Shown here piece by piece: positions 23,190 through 35,690 of a DNA stretch of 64,000 nt. Numbering within the stretch: position 1 is the stretch's first letter; each line of letters opens with the position of its first letter. The translations under genes were made by a program, and so were the position numbers. The notes under the pieces were generated by a model. That model was not told the origin of the DNA. It did no database searches and saw only the letters and a list, made by a program, of their open reading frames with translations. Source of the DNA: Anagrus nilaparvatae (lineage: Eukaryota > Arthropoda > Insecta > Hymenoptera > Mymaridae); NCBI GenBank assembly GCA_022575985.1, contig JAKSXM010000272.1, positions 4,774,001-4,838,000 of the forward strand, written 5' to 3'.

Positions 23190-26100
23190 TAATTCTTTTT
23201 TATAATTTTCATCCAAGTATAGAATAGGATTTATATGAAATGCTTCGTCAAACAATACCTGGATAATCTAAATTTTTTTCTGGCTATTAAGAATGAAATT
23301 TATGAGAATGTAAAGCTTTACGTTATATTCAATGATTCAAATTTTTTATCTGGTTATTAAAATCGTCTATGCGACAAAACCTTATATTTTATGATTGAGA
23401 TTTTAGCAAGGATTTTATTGGTTTTACTCAGCTTTAGTTAGTGTATTCTATGATGTACAATAACTTTTTTTTTTTTATTTTCATTATTGTATCCGAAGCG
23501 AAGGGTGAAAATAAATTTTAACTTTTAAATTCTCTATGAAACAATAACTTGTTTATAATCGGATTCATTTTGGCTCTGGGAGGTCCACTATTTTTCGCGT
23601 TTTACTTACAAACCAAAAAAGCTGATTAACTTATACTGGACAGCATATTTAAAAATAAAATATTACTATCAAAAAATTGATATCTAAAGTTACACAACGA
23701 ATGTTTTTCCTTAGTTTTTCTGGGTCAATTAAATTTAGAAATCTAAAACCTAAAACTTTTTAACTTATTTTTACAAATTTTAAAGGAGAAACTATGGAAA
23801 TAAATCTAAACAAATAATAAACATTTTCTTAAGATTGATATTTTTGGGTATTCAAACTTGTCTTATTTTATGTCTTTTAATTTATTTTCTTTAAATATTT
23901 ACTCGATTAAAATCATGAAGAAAACACCTCGGGTTGCTCAGGTGAGATTAATTTTTTGTATCGCCTCGTTCACAGTGAAGGTTCAAAATTATCCAGCTTA
24001 TCCGTCAATGACCGTTTTTAATAATAAGATAAATGTAGTTATTCAAATATTAATTATTATTAAAAATCGTTATGTACTACGTATCTTGGATATCCTATTT
24101 TATCATAACAAAAAGATAAGAAACTTCTCTAAATCCCATCACGTATCCAATTTTCTAAGGATCAAAATACAGTGTACATACTATTTTTTTTCTTTACATT
24201 CGTATTGAAAACTGAGCTCTTGAAAATTTTATTCGTTTACGCTACCTTTTTCGATCAAATAATTTTTTATAAGTTCGATAATTAATTAGCAGTTGTAATA
24301 ATTGTATGCTCTCTTGTAATCGTGGTAATATGCGAACTCGTAGTTTATACGTCAATTTCGTTTGATTTTTTTTTGAAATTATTCGAGCGCTATGAGATAC
24401 ATCCGCTAAAAGAAAAAAGAATACAAAATGACCCTGGCTATTATGGTTATTGCTATTATTTATTTAATGCTTTTTTATCTTTTCAGTAGGATTATAAAAC
24501 TCTTATAAGACTCTGACATTGACGCTCCAATGAATTTCGCCTTTACAAAAAATGAAGAAGATTACAACGTCTTAAAAGAAAGAGTTTTTTCCTGCTCTGT
24601 TATACTGATACGAATATTTACTAGTAATGGCATTAAATCTGAGCTATGTTTTCTTTTATATTCTTTCATATTATATTTTTCAGTAGTTGGAGGTCCTATG
24701 GTAAGTCTTTGATAGTGCTGAAATTCAAGAAGTCAAGAGATGCCGAGTAATTTAGAGTTTTGTTATTTTTCATGAAAATTACATTAAATTTATTAATTAT
24801 TGAATTGCAATAAAAGAAAAAGTTGCCATAAAAAGGAAATAAAAAATTAAAATTTTAAAACATCAATAATTTTTTTTAATTATCGTAATAAACTCTCGTT
24901 TTACGATAGTAATAAAAAAAAGCTCATATATATAATAGAATTTTTTTTCTTTAAATAATCAACCAGCTCGTAAAATTACACGCAATCGGCACAATATATA
25001 ATATTTTCCTTTTCTCTGCACATTTAAAATTAGCATTAAAAACAGTAATACTGAAATAAAAATGTAAAAAATGTATTTTTTCTCTCTCGATTCCTTCTTT
25101 GTAAATACCTAGTCTTTAATTCATTTATTTATGTATATTTTATTTTAATAGAGTTTAATAAAGTTAAAAAAGAAGAAAAAGTGAGTTAATTAATGGTAAC
25201 TGAAAATTATTCACCTCGGTGAATTTTCATATACATTTAAATTTAACAGCATCGTTTTTATGTTTTTATTAATGTACGAGTGAAACTGCGCCAAGTTACT
25301 TGGGTAAGCACCCAATCTTTGATTAATTTTTTTAAACCAACTATGGAAAATATTTTATGATTTCTAAACCAGCGTCCAAGTAAATATTCGTTATCCCGTT
25401 TTACTTTCATACGGCAAAAAAGGATATATATTTTGAAATCTCGAAGAAACGAATTTAAACAAAAGCAGTTATTGATATATGAAAGGTGCGCGTTACGTTT
25501 CTCTCGATAAATCTGCAAATATGAGTAGTGCTTTCGTTTTCTTTCATACGCTAGTTTTGCTATGCATATAAATTTTTACACTACTAAATAGAAATTAATT
25601 AAATTTAATAAGTTAATAAAGTTTTTTAATAGAAATTAATTGAAAAATCGGGCAAAAAAAAGAAATGAATCATAACACAAGCTGATTGAGGAATTACGCC
25701 TATATACCATATATTTTATTTTATTTTTAAACGTTGTAAGAAAATTTTTCGGTAGTACACGCAAAAAAAAATAATAGTAAAATTAACCTCAACGAACTCG
25801 GTAAACAAAATTAACATAACCAAATAATTAGTACATTTCACTAAAAATATTGAGGTTTTAGTTTTATAAACAAATTTTATTAGTATATATTACTAAAAAT
25901 TTATAGTGACTTTTAGCCACCCTAAACTAAGTAAAAAAATCGTTATTTTGGCTATATTTACTAATTTTTATCAAGAAATTTAAAATTTACAATTTACAAT
26001 TTACAATTGAATTGAAAATTGTTAAGCATAATTTTAGGGTAAAAAAATAATCGTATATTTGATTATCGGTAAGAAGGCAAGAAAAAACACTTTTTTCCTT

Positions 26101-26420
26101 TAAATAACTTGGGCTAAAGTTTAACAATAATCGTAAATTGTCCCCTTACAAATAAATCTTAAAATTATAATAACGTTGCAATTTAATCGTGACTCTTGAA
26201 ACGTCAGATCACAATGGTAAAACTATCAAGTTCATGATTTTATTTGCATATACATAGCTTTAATACAAGAATTCACGATTATATAATTTTTAATGAATAA
26301 ATAATAAAATAGGAGAGCTTCGAGCCATTTAATTTTAAAATATACTTTGTATTTATTAGCAATAAACATGAGACTTTATAGTCAATCAGAATCTGCAGAA
26401 ATGTTGCCTTTCTCTACACA
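23190..26420. other. Intronic AT-rich DNA with a few isolated splice-like signals
   Basis: No gene could be assembled. On the plus strand there are exon-like edges: GCTCAG|GTGAGA at 23941, a frame around 24515-24600 reading DSDIDAPMNFAFTKNEEDYN, and TTTTTCAG...CCTATG|GTAAGTC at about 24678-24701. They do not combine into one reading frame I can defend. The remainder is poly-A/T-rich. Confidence 0.4.
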
Positions 26421-26437
26421 AACACACACACACACAC
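26421..26437. repeat. (AC)n microsatellite
   Basis: About eight uninterrupted AC units. Confidence 0.9.
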
Positions 26438-27716
26438 GGAATCTCAGTTTTTATTTTATTTAAACAATGTATAAAACAAAAAAATATGCACTTTAAGAAA
26501 ACACCGCTACATATTAAGCAGTTGAAATTAAATTTTTAATTTTTCATTGATTTTCAGTAGTTTTCTAACATGAGTTTAGGACCCATCCAACCATAAGATT
26601 TTGAAATTCCAGAAAATATTAATTTTTCAGAAAAATTAGTACCATTTTTGTTCCTTTATAAACGATGCTAATTAGTTTTTTCGATAAAATGCAATTAACC
26701 CCTTTCTTCTTTTTACATATTCTCATCTCTTTTTTCCGTTACGTCGTCAAAGGGTGCTCCCCAAACTTCTTTCATTATAACTTGACAAAGTTATCGGCTC
26801 TTTCTTTTACCTAATTTTCTCTTTGCTTTTTTCAATTACATAAAAAAGCTTTAAATTATAATTAATAAAACTTGTTATTGATCTCAAGGGTACTCAAAAA
26901 AGCTGGTATGCTTAAAAAATTTTAAATAAAACATAATTTTTTTACGGTTTTTTTTCTGATGGAGATGTTATATTGACCAAAAACTATTGCGATAGTATAT
27001 ATGATTGATTCTACCTAAATAACGATTATAAGAACGCTTAAGTTCCTCACTTAAGAGTGACTTTCCAAAGAAAAAATTTTCTGATTATATTCAATGGAAA
27101 ATCTTCTAAGCCATTTCATATTCGTAACATTTCGAAAATTAATTTTCAGCTATTTTTTTATTCACTACATTCATCCATATACTTCTTCCTAGTTTAACTA
27201 TAAATAAATATGTCCAAAAATTTCGTTTTAATCATTCGCGTACACACGCAAAAAAAAGACAAGTAAAATTACGCAAAGTCTATTTACCCAGAAATTTTTT
27301 ACTTAAAATGCACTTACACATTTACAAAAAAAAATATTTTGAACCTCAACTCGAGGTTTTTTTTGTTTGCTTTTCTGCACTCTGCACTGAATATTAAAAT
27401 TTTTTTGAAAAATTAACTATTTTTTGAGTACTTTATAAGATTTAAATGTAATTTTTAAAAAAATTACTTCTATTTTTTTCTTTTTAATATAAAATTAGTC
27501 TTTAAGTATCTAAATGGATTTTTTGCCCAATATATGCAAAATTATGTTTTAAATCACGGGACAAAATATAGGTTTCGACTTTTGTATGTTGTCTATTTGC
27601 AGGACCCACGGAGAGTTAATTACTCAAAAAAAGTGAAAATTAAAAAAAAAATCGAAAAAAGTAAGATAATAGTGAATTTTTTTAATTTTTGAAGTTGCCT
27701 AAATTAGTCATTTTAA

Positions 27717-28393
27717 GGTACCAACTCAGTGAAAAAATTTCAGGGATCAAAAAAAATTTTTTTTTTATTCATGTAAAATATATTCAAAAATATCGTGTTA
27801 AAATATTTTTTTTAAATTCAATGTATAAGTGTGTAAATAACGGGTTAAGGAGCGCGTAATCGTACCACACCACAGGTAGCTTTAAAACTTTAAATTCGAT
27901 TTATTCGAAACTATAACTTTTTTTCACGCTGCAGACAGTTTATCTCGGGATTGGCTCGATCGATTTGGAAAAAAGAGGTTTTATTTTACTTGTTGATTAG
28001 TTGTGTATGACAATCGACCAAAGAAAAAAATATTTTTTAAAGTTTATAGTTCTTTTTATGGGAGAAAGGGCCAAAAACGTGTTCCATTTTCACACTTTTT
28101 TTTCGAACACTTGTCAAAATTTTTTCTTTTTCCATTTTTTTTTTTTTTTTTTTAAGATGAGCCAATCTGGAGATAAAATTTTCGCAGTGGAGCAATCTTT
28201 TTTTTGGTGCAACTTCAACGCCACCTAAATAAAAGCCTAAAAGTGGACATAAAAAAAAAAAAAGATTTTTTTGCGTTATCTAAACCTTTAACAAACACTA
28301 TGTAAAATTTTAATACACTAATAGAGATACTTTTCGAGAAAAATAAGTTTTAAAAAGTCATTAAAGAACACGACTTTTCACTGAGTTGGTACC
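27717..28393. mobile_element. TTAA-flanked non-autonomous DNA element, 677 bp
   Basis: GGTACCAACTCAGTGAAAA begins at 27717 and its exact reverse complement ends at 28393. Both ends abut TTAA (27713-27716 and 28394-28397), the target duplication made by piggyBac-type transposases. The interior is AT-rich with poly-A/T runs and no transposase. The frame at 28001-28228 is not supported. TTAA could also be part of a 23-bp terminal repeat, so the superfamily is an inference. Confidence 0.75.
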
Positions 28394-28397
28394 TTAA

Positions 28398-30130
28398 GCA
28401 CTTCAGCAGTTATAATTTATAAGGAAATTAAAAAAAAAACTTTTTCAGGTAACAAAAACCAACTAAGACTAAAAATTATTTTATCCCCACGTAGACCTAA
28501 AAATGAAGTTTTAGTGGGAGAAGTCCAAAAAGTAATTAAATATTTTTATCGAAATAAAGCGCAAATAAATACAAGATTCCATTTTTTAGATCTGACCTAT
28601 TTAATAGTATCCGTTTGTTAATATTCGCAATCATATAAAAATAAACGTATAATATTAATTAAAATAACAAACATTAGAAAACGTAAGCTTGATAAAAATG
28701 ATGATTTGACCTTGTAATAATTTTTGATATGATTTTTTACTACAGTTTGCTTTTTTTTATATAGAGAGAAAGTGAGTTTTGTTTGAAAAAAGGTGAGTTA
28801 TTAACCGAAAAGTGAGAAAAAATGTAAAGAAATAAGAAAGGGGGTGTCTGCGGGTCCTGTAGACCTGTACTTGTTTAAAATCGATTATTTAAAAAATAGT
28901 TATTTCATTAAAAAAAAAAAAATTAGTTTTAAAATTTTTATTTGATAAAAAATCTAGGTTTTTGCGGAATCAGTCATGTAGATTATATATTTTTGCAATA
29001 AAATAAATAGCAGTGTAAAGAATATAAACGCTTTTATTATTCGAGAGAAAAAGCAACTTTTTCTTCATTCTCAAAAAAAAGAACGCTGTACAAACCCATT
29101 GAATAAAAATTTAGATTATAATTTAAGTTTTCTATGCATATGAAAATATAAAATATTGTGCATTATCTTTTTGCCAATAGCATATGAAAATAGCTATGTT
29201 TATTTTAAATATGGATGAAAAATTTTCTAATCTATAATCTTATATTTTACAACATACGATGCTTGAAAGAATAAAATATGGGCCAACTGAATCAAGTTAT
29301 AGATCATTCGGAAGCTTTTCTTTAAAATATATCAAAACGATTTTCAAGAGCGATATTTGCCGCATATCTCAATAAACTATAATTTTAGCCAAAGTGATTC
29401 TATTGACTTATTCGACATCACAGTGACAATTTAGTGATCGAAAAATTCAGTTCATGTTTTTAAAAACTAGACACTTTAATAAAAAATTAGACCAACTAAA
29501 AATTTTTTGATTGATTTGCAAGGTAATAACGTCATACGGAAAATAAAAACCCCATTTGTTAACAATCGGGCTCGCTGTTTTAGACCTCAAATGTCTATGA
29601 GGTCTAATTATTGGTGTAAAGATTTTTTTTTCTAGCAGGAATCTCCCCTTGTAAAAATACAATTTAAAAAGTTTAACTAAGCTCTAAGTCATAAAAGATC
29701 ATTAAAACTTCGTAAGTTGAAAAATGCATAATGTACACAGAGAAAAGTGGTAATAAGCTTTTAATTCTTCCTAAAAAAAAATACCGACAGAAAGCAAAAC
29801 TATTAAATGAGTTTGTAAGAATTTATCTTGATTTCTCATGAATATTAATATACGAGATTATATAAAACAACCAATTTTTTTTTTTGAATTTGAGCACAAT
29901 CGTTTCTTTTAAAAACAATCTTTTTTTATTTTATATTTTTTTTGTAACAGATATATACAAAATTTTTTAAATGTCACCTGGCATCAGAAAAAACACTGAA
30001 TATATGGGTGCTTCTCAGAGGAATTGTATATATAGATTCCTCCCACTTATATTTGAAACGAAAGCTTTTTTGTAACTTTTTTTTTTGTAAAGTCCTTTTG
30101 CTATAAACATTGATATGACCCACAGTGTGG
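28398..30130. other. Intronic AT-rich DNA, no gene seen
   Basis: No protein motif or strong repeat was found. The minus frame at 29447-29662 lacks any recognisable feature. Confidence 0.45.
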
Positions 30131-30596
30131 GAAAATGGACAAAAATCGCTCTTGGACTGAGTTTTTGAGCTACCGACTTGAAACCGGTCTTGAACGACTT
30201 CAAAATAAGCCTGCTTTCGTATTTCAATACGGATTTTTCAAATTTTTTATTTCTAATTAACGTATTTACTAAAAATGCATTTTATACGCGATATTCGAAA
30301 ATATGCAAAAATTATAATTTAAAATTTTTTACTTAAAAATGTTTTTTAATTTTTATGTATATAACGCAGGATTAACACAAAATAATTTCCCGTTTGTTTT
30401 AGAGTGCCAAAAATTTAGGAAGTGAAAATTTTGATAAATGAATAGGTTGAGGTCGTATAAATAGGCTAATTAATAATAAAAAATTAAAAAAATCCGCAGT
30501 GAGGCACGAAACCTGGCTTGTTTCAAAGCCGTTCAAAACAGGTTTCAAGTCGATAGCTCAAAAATTCAGTCCAAGAGCAATTTTTGTCCATTTTAC
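30131..30596. repeat. Inverted repeat pair (~108-bp arms, ~250-bp spacer)
   Basis: The left arm (30131-30237) and right arm (30488-30596) share, in opposite orientation, 'AAATCCG', 'GGTTTCAAGTCG(A/G)TAGCTC' split by one difference, 'CAGTCCAAGAGC' and 'TTTTTGTCCATTTT'. Identity is visibly lower than in the other foldbacks, so it is older. The minus frame at 30015-30227 overlaps it and is not a gene. Confidence 0.8.
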
Positions 30597-30639
30597 TCTC
30601 AAGGCTAATCTAAGAAGCCTATAAAATAGGGGTTAAACA

Positions 30640-30708
30640 TGATAAAATATTATATAATTAGGTAAAATATTATATGTATAATTAGGTGAAATATTATATA
30701 ATTATAAA
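30640..30708 (+). repeat. Short tandem repeat of 'AAATATTATATAATTAGGT' type
   Basis: Three adjacent copies of a 21-25 bp AT-rich unit. Confidence 0.7.
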
Positions 30709-33700
30709 TTTCCCAAAAATTGCTTCAAATATTACCAAAATTTATATGCCTAGGTAAAATTTCCCGAGAAATTCGAATTTTCAATCAGATTTTCATTTTC
30801 TCACTTGACTTGACCGAAAATTCAAAATTTTGAAAAATTGGTCATTTTTGAAATATCATTTTTGGTTCTAATGATTTTAGATTTTATTATTTTGGATCAA
30901 AAAAGGTTATATAACAAGATAGATCCTGTAGCTTTCAAGTTATATAAGTTCAAAGACGTAATGGTAAAAAAATTTCTCACACATGCACAGTCTAAAAAAT
31001 TGCTTGATCCCGGAATTGAATTCTACCGGAAATTTCTTATCAGAATCTAGGAGGAAATATTTTTTTATGGAAATATGAGTTTTTTATTAAAAAAATAAGA
31101 AAAAAACGCGCCTTTGTCACTAAATTAACTGAACCAACAAAAACACGAAAATAGATGACAAAATCGAGTATTGAACCATTTAAGCTGAAAACTGACATAG
31201 AGACTTATCATTATAGTTTTAATTTTGAAAAAAAATGATTAAACTAATTTCTGCAACTATTCAGTTCAATTTGGGCCCAACTAGAGTGGAATTCATCATC
31301 TATCAGTTTTTAAAATTGCTGACTAATTTTATACTATTTTTACAACTAATTTCATTATATTTTTATTAAATAAATTTTATATTTTGAAGTAAAAACTTGC
31401 ATAATTCGAAAAAAATTGTAAATTAAAAAAAAAACTTCTGCTGATCGAAATTTTTTTTGCGAATTACACAAGTTTATACTTTGCTGGCTGGCTGAGACCG
31501 ACACGGTTTTTTGAATTAAGGAGAATTTAAAATTATATAAGTTTTACTGCATCTGGATCATAAAATGGGACAAAAATCTACTTATACGAAAAGAATAAAA
31601 ATTTTTCCTGTCACAAAAGCTCCTCTAGGTATTATAATTTCGATACAATTTATAAAAATAACTAAAATTTCTTGTTTTTAAGATTTGTAAGCATTTACTG
31701 TGAAAATAAGAAACGTTCAACTAAAGTTATGTAATAAATTGCAAAATAAAATTTAATTGAATGTCAAAGTATAATAACTGAATATAACATCTTTCACAGA
31801 TAAAATGCAGTTATATATATCAAAAAAGCCATTTATAAAAAAGAATTCATTTCTGAATACATATAATTTTCACATTTATAGTATTCACGAAAATCGCACA
31901 CGTGCTTTACAAAGAGAGCATTCTCTTTGTAGAATATATTTTGTTTTTTTTGTGCACGTGTAAAGTAAGTGTTAGTGAGGAAATTATCTATATTTAATTT
32001 AATATTTTAGTTCATATTATATATTTAGCAGTTTTCCTTCTGCGTCAATCCTTGCTCCTCAAAAGCAAACGAAAATTGAAACCTAAATTTTCATAGCAAA
32101 ATTGGTGAAAGTTAAGTGTCATAAAAAATTCATTCTTTTCCTGACTTGTCGTGTTAGAGGGATTTGGTTAGCAGCTGTTAAAGTTGCTTGGCATTTTGTA
32201 TATGCCGCAGTATTATAGTTTAATTCAACCATTGATAGAAGAATAAATTAAATACTGGGGTCTTAGACTATAATACAGAAGAATACCAACTCAGCAAACT
32301 TACTTCAGGCAAAATGCGCTAACTGGTGTGAATGTGACAAAAACGACTTAATGTAAATTCGGGGTCCAAAGTCGCTAAAAAGAAAAAGAAAAAACCCTTA
32401 AATATGCAAAAACTAACCCGTTTCAGGGCTTTTTTTGCAAAATTTTGGTTCCCGATGCAGATTCAGTGACACTAAAAACCTACGGTAGACCTTTTATCAA
32501 ATCTGTTATGATATCAGACCCCCCCTTGCACGAGCCTTGCACTGGGCACCGGAGACACATATCGTCTCGGCATGAAGTTTAAAGAAAAAACGACTTATTT
32601 TTCTCTTAAGAAAATGTTTTAAATTTTGGTAATTATTTTTCAAAGACTCTAAATTTTATTTCCAAAAGTATGTAAAAAATTTTATCAAATATTATTTATA
32701 TACTTGCAAATTAAATTATAATGTGCATGTAATAAAATAAAAGCTGGTAACTACATAATATGGCAAAGCTAGAATCTCATTTTTTTAGGAAAATTTTCTC
32801 ATAATAGCCCATTAACTCGATCTATTATAATAAATAAAAAAATAAAAATAAGTATTTTAATTTCAATTTATATTTTTAAATTGTTTGGTAGCTGAGCAAG
32901 AAGTTTATTTAAAATTTTTTTTGTTGAATTTATTTTTCATAAAAATATTCTTAGAATAATAAAAGTGAGGCGAAAAATTATGTACTTTTTTCATTTGCAA
33001 CGTCCTTGACGTTATCATTATCATTATCATCATCAACGTCATCTTTATCCGGTAGCAGAGTACGCTGCGGTGTTTTTATTATTGCAGAGAAAGGAAAAGG
33101 AAAAAAGGATTGTTTATCTTGAAATCATAAAAATTGACTTTGAAGAGTATTTTTTCGTAATTTGAGCAATCTTCTGGGAAATACGATCTATATTAATAAA
33201 AATGGAGGAAGTTAAAATAAATAAGAATAACGTTTTCTTTAAAGCTTAAAATAGAATGAAGTAGGAGCGTGAAATTGTGTGAAATGCTATAATAGAAATT
33301 ATGCTATCTTATAAAATTAGAATCAGCAGCTTTTAAAGAAATTTTTAGAAAAATTAGGTTAAATAAAAATGAGAAAATTTTTTAATTACTCGTCGATGAT
33401 TTAATGTATAAGAATTTTATCGTTGAAATTCAATACAAAAAGAGTATTTATTTTAAAAAACATTTTATACGAAATACACACTTGAGCATAATAGCTCGCA
33501 TATGCAAAAAAAAAATATTTCTTAAAATAAACGTTTTAAATTGCGCAATCATCATAATTTATCAATGGTGTATTAAATTTGATCTAATTTTACAATAAAT
33601 GCTGCTATTCGCTTTCAATGATTTCTCAAATAATTGCATGCGCTAAAAGAGAAAAATTTTATGTAATTATAATATTCGTTGCTGAAATTAAAGTAATTAC

Positions 33701-34088
33701 TATTTTTATTTTGTTTATCTCTTTTTATAACCGATTCTGAGCAAGTAATATAAATTATTTGAAAATTTATTTTTAATAAAGGTATTCACCTCTTTTCTTT
33801 AGATAACCTGATTGTAATTAGTTAATACAACATTAAATTACAAATTAAATTACAAAAAAAATTTTTTTTTTTATTTGCAAGGTGCAGATTGTCTCGTAAA
33901 TTTTTTCCAACTGTTCAAATGATCATATATTATCCAGAAACAATATTAAATTATACGCTGTAAAAAAGATATACTTTCTTACTTTCGGGTGATCTTTTTT
34001 TCGCTTTTAATGAAAAACTTTGTGTTGAACACGGAAAAAAATGTACGAAATTTTACTTAAACATTTTTTAGGTAAAGAAAAATTTGAC
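30709..34088. other. Intronic AT-rich DNA, no gene seen
   Basis: It contains a short hairpin TACAAAGAGA/TCTCTTTGTA at about 31910-31935 flanked by ACACGTG and GCACGTG, a small (ATC)n run near 33010-33045, and nothing that looks coding. A slightly GC-richer spot at 32500-32570 ('CTGGGCACCGGAGACACAT') has no defendable frame. Confidence 0.45.
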
Positions 34089-34202
34089 TACACTCAGCGA
34101 CTATTGGTATTGTGGCAGCACCAACGTTCAAAATACAATAGACTAGTCCTATTTTTCTTTTGAACGTTGGTGCTGCCACAATACCAATAGTCGCTGAGTG
34201 TA
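34089..34202. repeat. Perfect 45-bp hairpin with a 24-nt loop
   Basis: The arm starting TACACTCAGCGACTATTGG at 34089 is repeated without a mismatch in reverse at 34158-34202. The loop is 34134-34157. GC content is well above the surroundings. The TA at each end would suit a mini Tc1/mariner MITE, while the size and perfection would also suit a hairpin RNA precursor. It abuts the dispersed repeat at 34200-34420, whose other copy (19455-19620) lacks the hairpin, so it is an insertion. Confidence 0.92.
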
Positions 34203-34535
34203 CGGAAACGCTGTAATAAAAATTAGTAACTCCAAAATATTTTATTATAATCCAAAACCTTGTTAGAAATTTTTTTTAGCTAAAATTCTCAGACTATATC
34301 ACTTTTGAAGCTTGACAAATACACGATTGTTATAACCGTTAAAAAGTACGGATTTAAAAAGTATGTGAGATTTTTATTTTCTTTACGATATTCTTTCATG
34401 AAAGAAATATATATCTTTACCGTTTACACTTTTAAAAAAGTATATTTAATGGGATAAATTAAAAAAAAAAATTTTTTTTTAGATAACTTTTTTATGACCT
34501 AAAGTATATTTGAGCCAGTATTTTTAGAAAAAGAA
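34200..34535 (-). repeat. Dispersed repeat, inverted copy of 19455-19620
   Basis: From 34203 it reads 'GGAAACGCTGTAATAAAAAT', 'TTAGTAACTCCAAAAT', 'TATAACCGTTAAAAAGTACG' and the TTCTTTCATGAAAGAA palindrome near 34392. Further on, 'TTTTTTAGATAAC' with 'TTATGACCTAAAGTATATTT' is matched at 37425-37480, so the family extends beyond the pair. Confidence 0.7.
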
Positions 34536-35640
34536 AATATTTAAATGCAAAAAATATAAGAAAAATTGAGAAATAATGAATATTTAAAAACTATAGAACT
34601 CGATCCCGTGGGAAAAAAATTAGGTATTGTTATTATTAAAATTATTATTTATTAAAATTAGGTATTCCAAAATGAAATAAAATAGTCTTTTTTTCTAATT
34701 TTTGATGCAAAAAATTTTGGGAGAAAAGTTTTTAAAAATTTCAAATCCGAGAAATCGAATTCAAACAAATATTTTTAAAACTGGTACCGTAGAAAATAGT
34801 TAAATACTACAACCAAAAAGAAAAAAAACATTGTTGTTTTTTGTATTTTTTTATATGGTATAAGTATCAGATCTAATTCAAGAAATTGAGTAAAAAAGTT
34901 GTTTCTAAAATTAAAGTATTTTTTAGTGGCACAAATTTTAAGATAAAAGTTTATTTATCCAATTGGAGATACGGAGTAAAAAGAGTATTTCTAGATATTG
35001 GAACTTTCATAGAAAGAAACGAGACTACATCCAAAAAAAAAAAAAGGTCGCTAAATTACTTAAAATAATTCAGAAAAATTATTCTGTTTTTTTATTTTTT
35101 AATGTGAAAAATTTTAAGAAAAAAATGTTCAAAAAACTAAGTATCAGATCAGTATCAGATCTAAGAAATCAAAGAAAAATTTCGTAATTCATTTTATCTA
35201 ATAAGTCGTTTCATTGTTGCTCTGTTGTATCTGCGGCACATTGTATAAAAATTTGTAAGAAAATTTTAAATGTTAATTTTTTAATTTATTATAATGTAAA
35301 AATAATTATAAATTTTGATAAATATTTTTAGACTAATAGAACATTACATCAGTTATAGGTGCGGGACATAATATATGAAAACCTATTCGAGTCTGTAAAT
35401 TTTACACTTGATTTCGCCTACCAGGACGAAAGAAAACTTGTTTTGAGGAATGGATAAGATTCTCTCCTGAGGTGCGTAGCACCGAAAAACTGTAATCAAT
35501 GCTTGCATTCGTGTGCAATATTAAATATTTTTTTCGTCAGATAAATTTTGAAAATAAAAACAATGATATTTTATTAGAATCAAGGAAAAAGTTTATATTA
35601 ATTAATTGAGCCAGTTTTACTGCGATTGAACATAAAATTT
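34536..35640. other. Intronic AT-rich DNA with internal weak repeats
   Basis: Three loosely similar ~300-bp blocks are visible, each with a poly-A run after 'CATCC' or 'ATTCC' and a TTTTTTAATG...AAAAATT stretch. The Lys-rich frames at 34886-35187 follow the poly-A runs and are not supported as genes. Confidence 0.4.
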
Positions 35641-35642
35641 GA

Positions 35643-35690
35643 TTTTCCGGGGATTGGCGTGCTTCAGCGCGCAGGCAGCTTACCCCGTAA
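35643..35690. other. GC-rich hairpin block related to the Helitron-like ends near 17500
   Basis: 'CCGGGGATTGGCGTGCTTCA' then 'GCGCGCAGGCAGCTTACCCC' resembles the 'TTGGCG' hairpin cores at 17478-17500 and 17535-17552. Another GC hairpin, CTGCGC GCGAA GCGCAG, lies near 36650-36667 and GGTGCGTAGCACC near 35472. No protein frame is associated. Confidence 0.35.

Noticed and set aside
23858..24712. Plus-strand exon-like signals (MKKTPRVAQ|GTGAGA; NEEDYNVL; CCTATG|GTAAGTC)
   Set aside because: Individually suggestive splice sites, but phases and frames do not assemble into one transcript.
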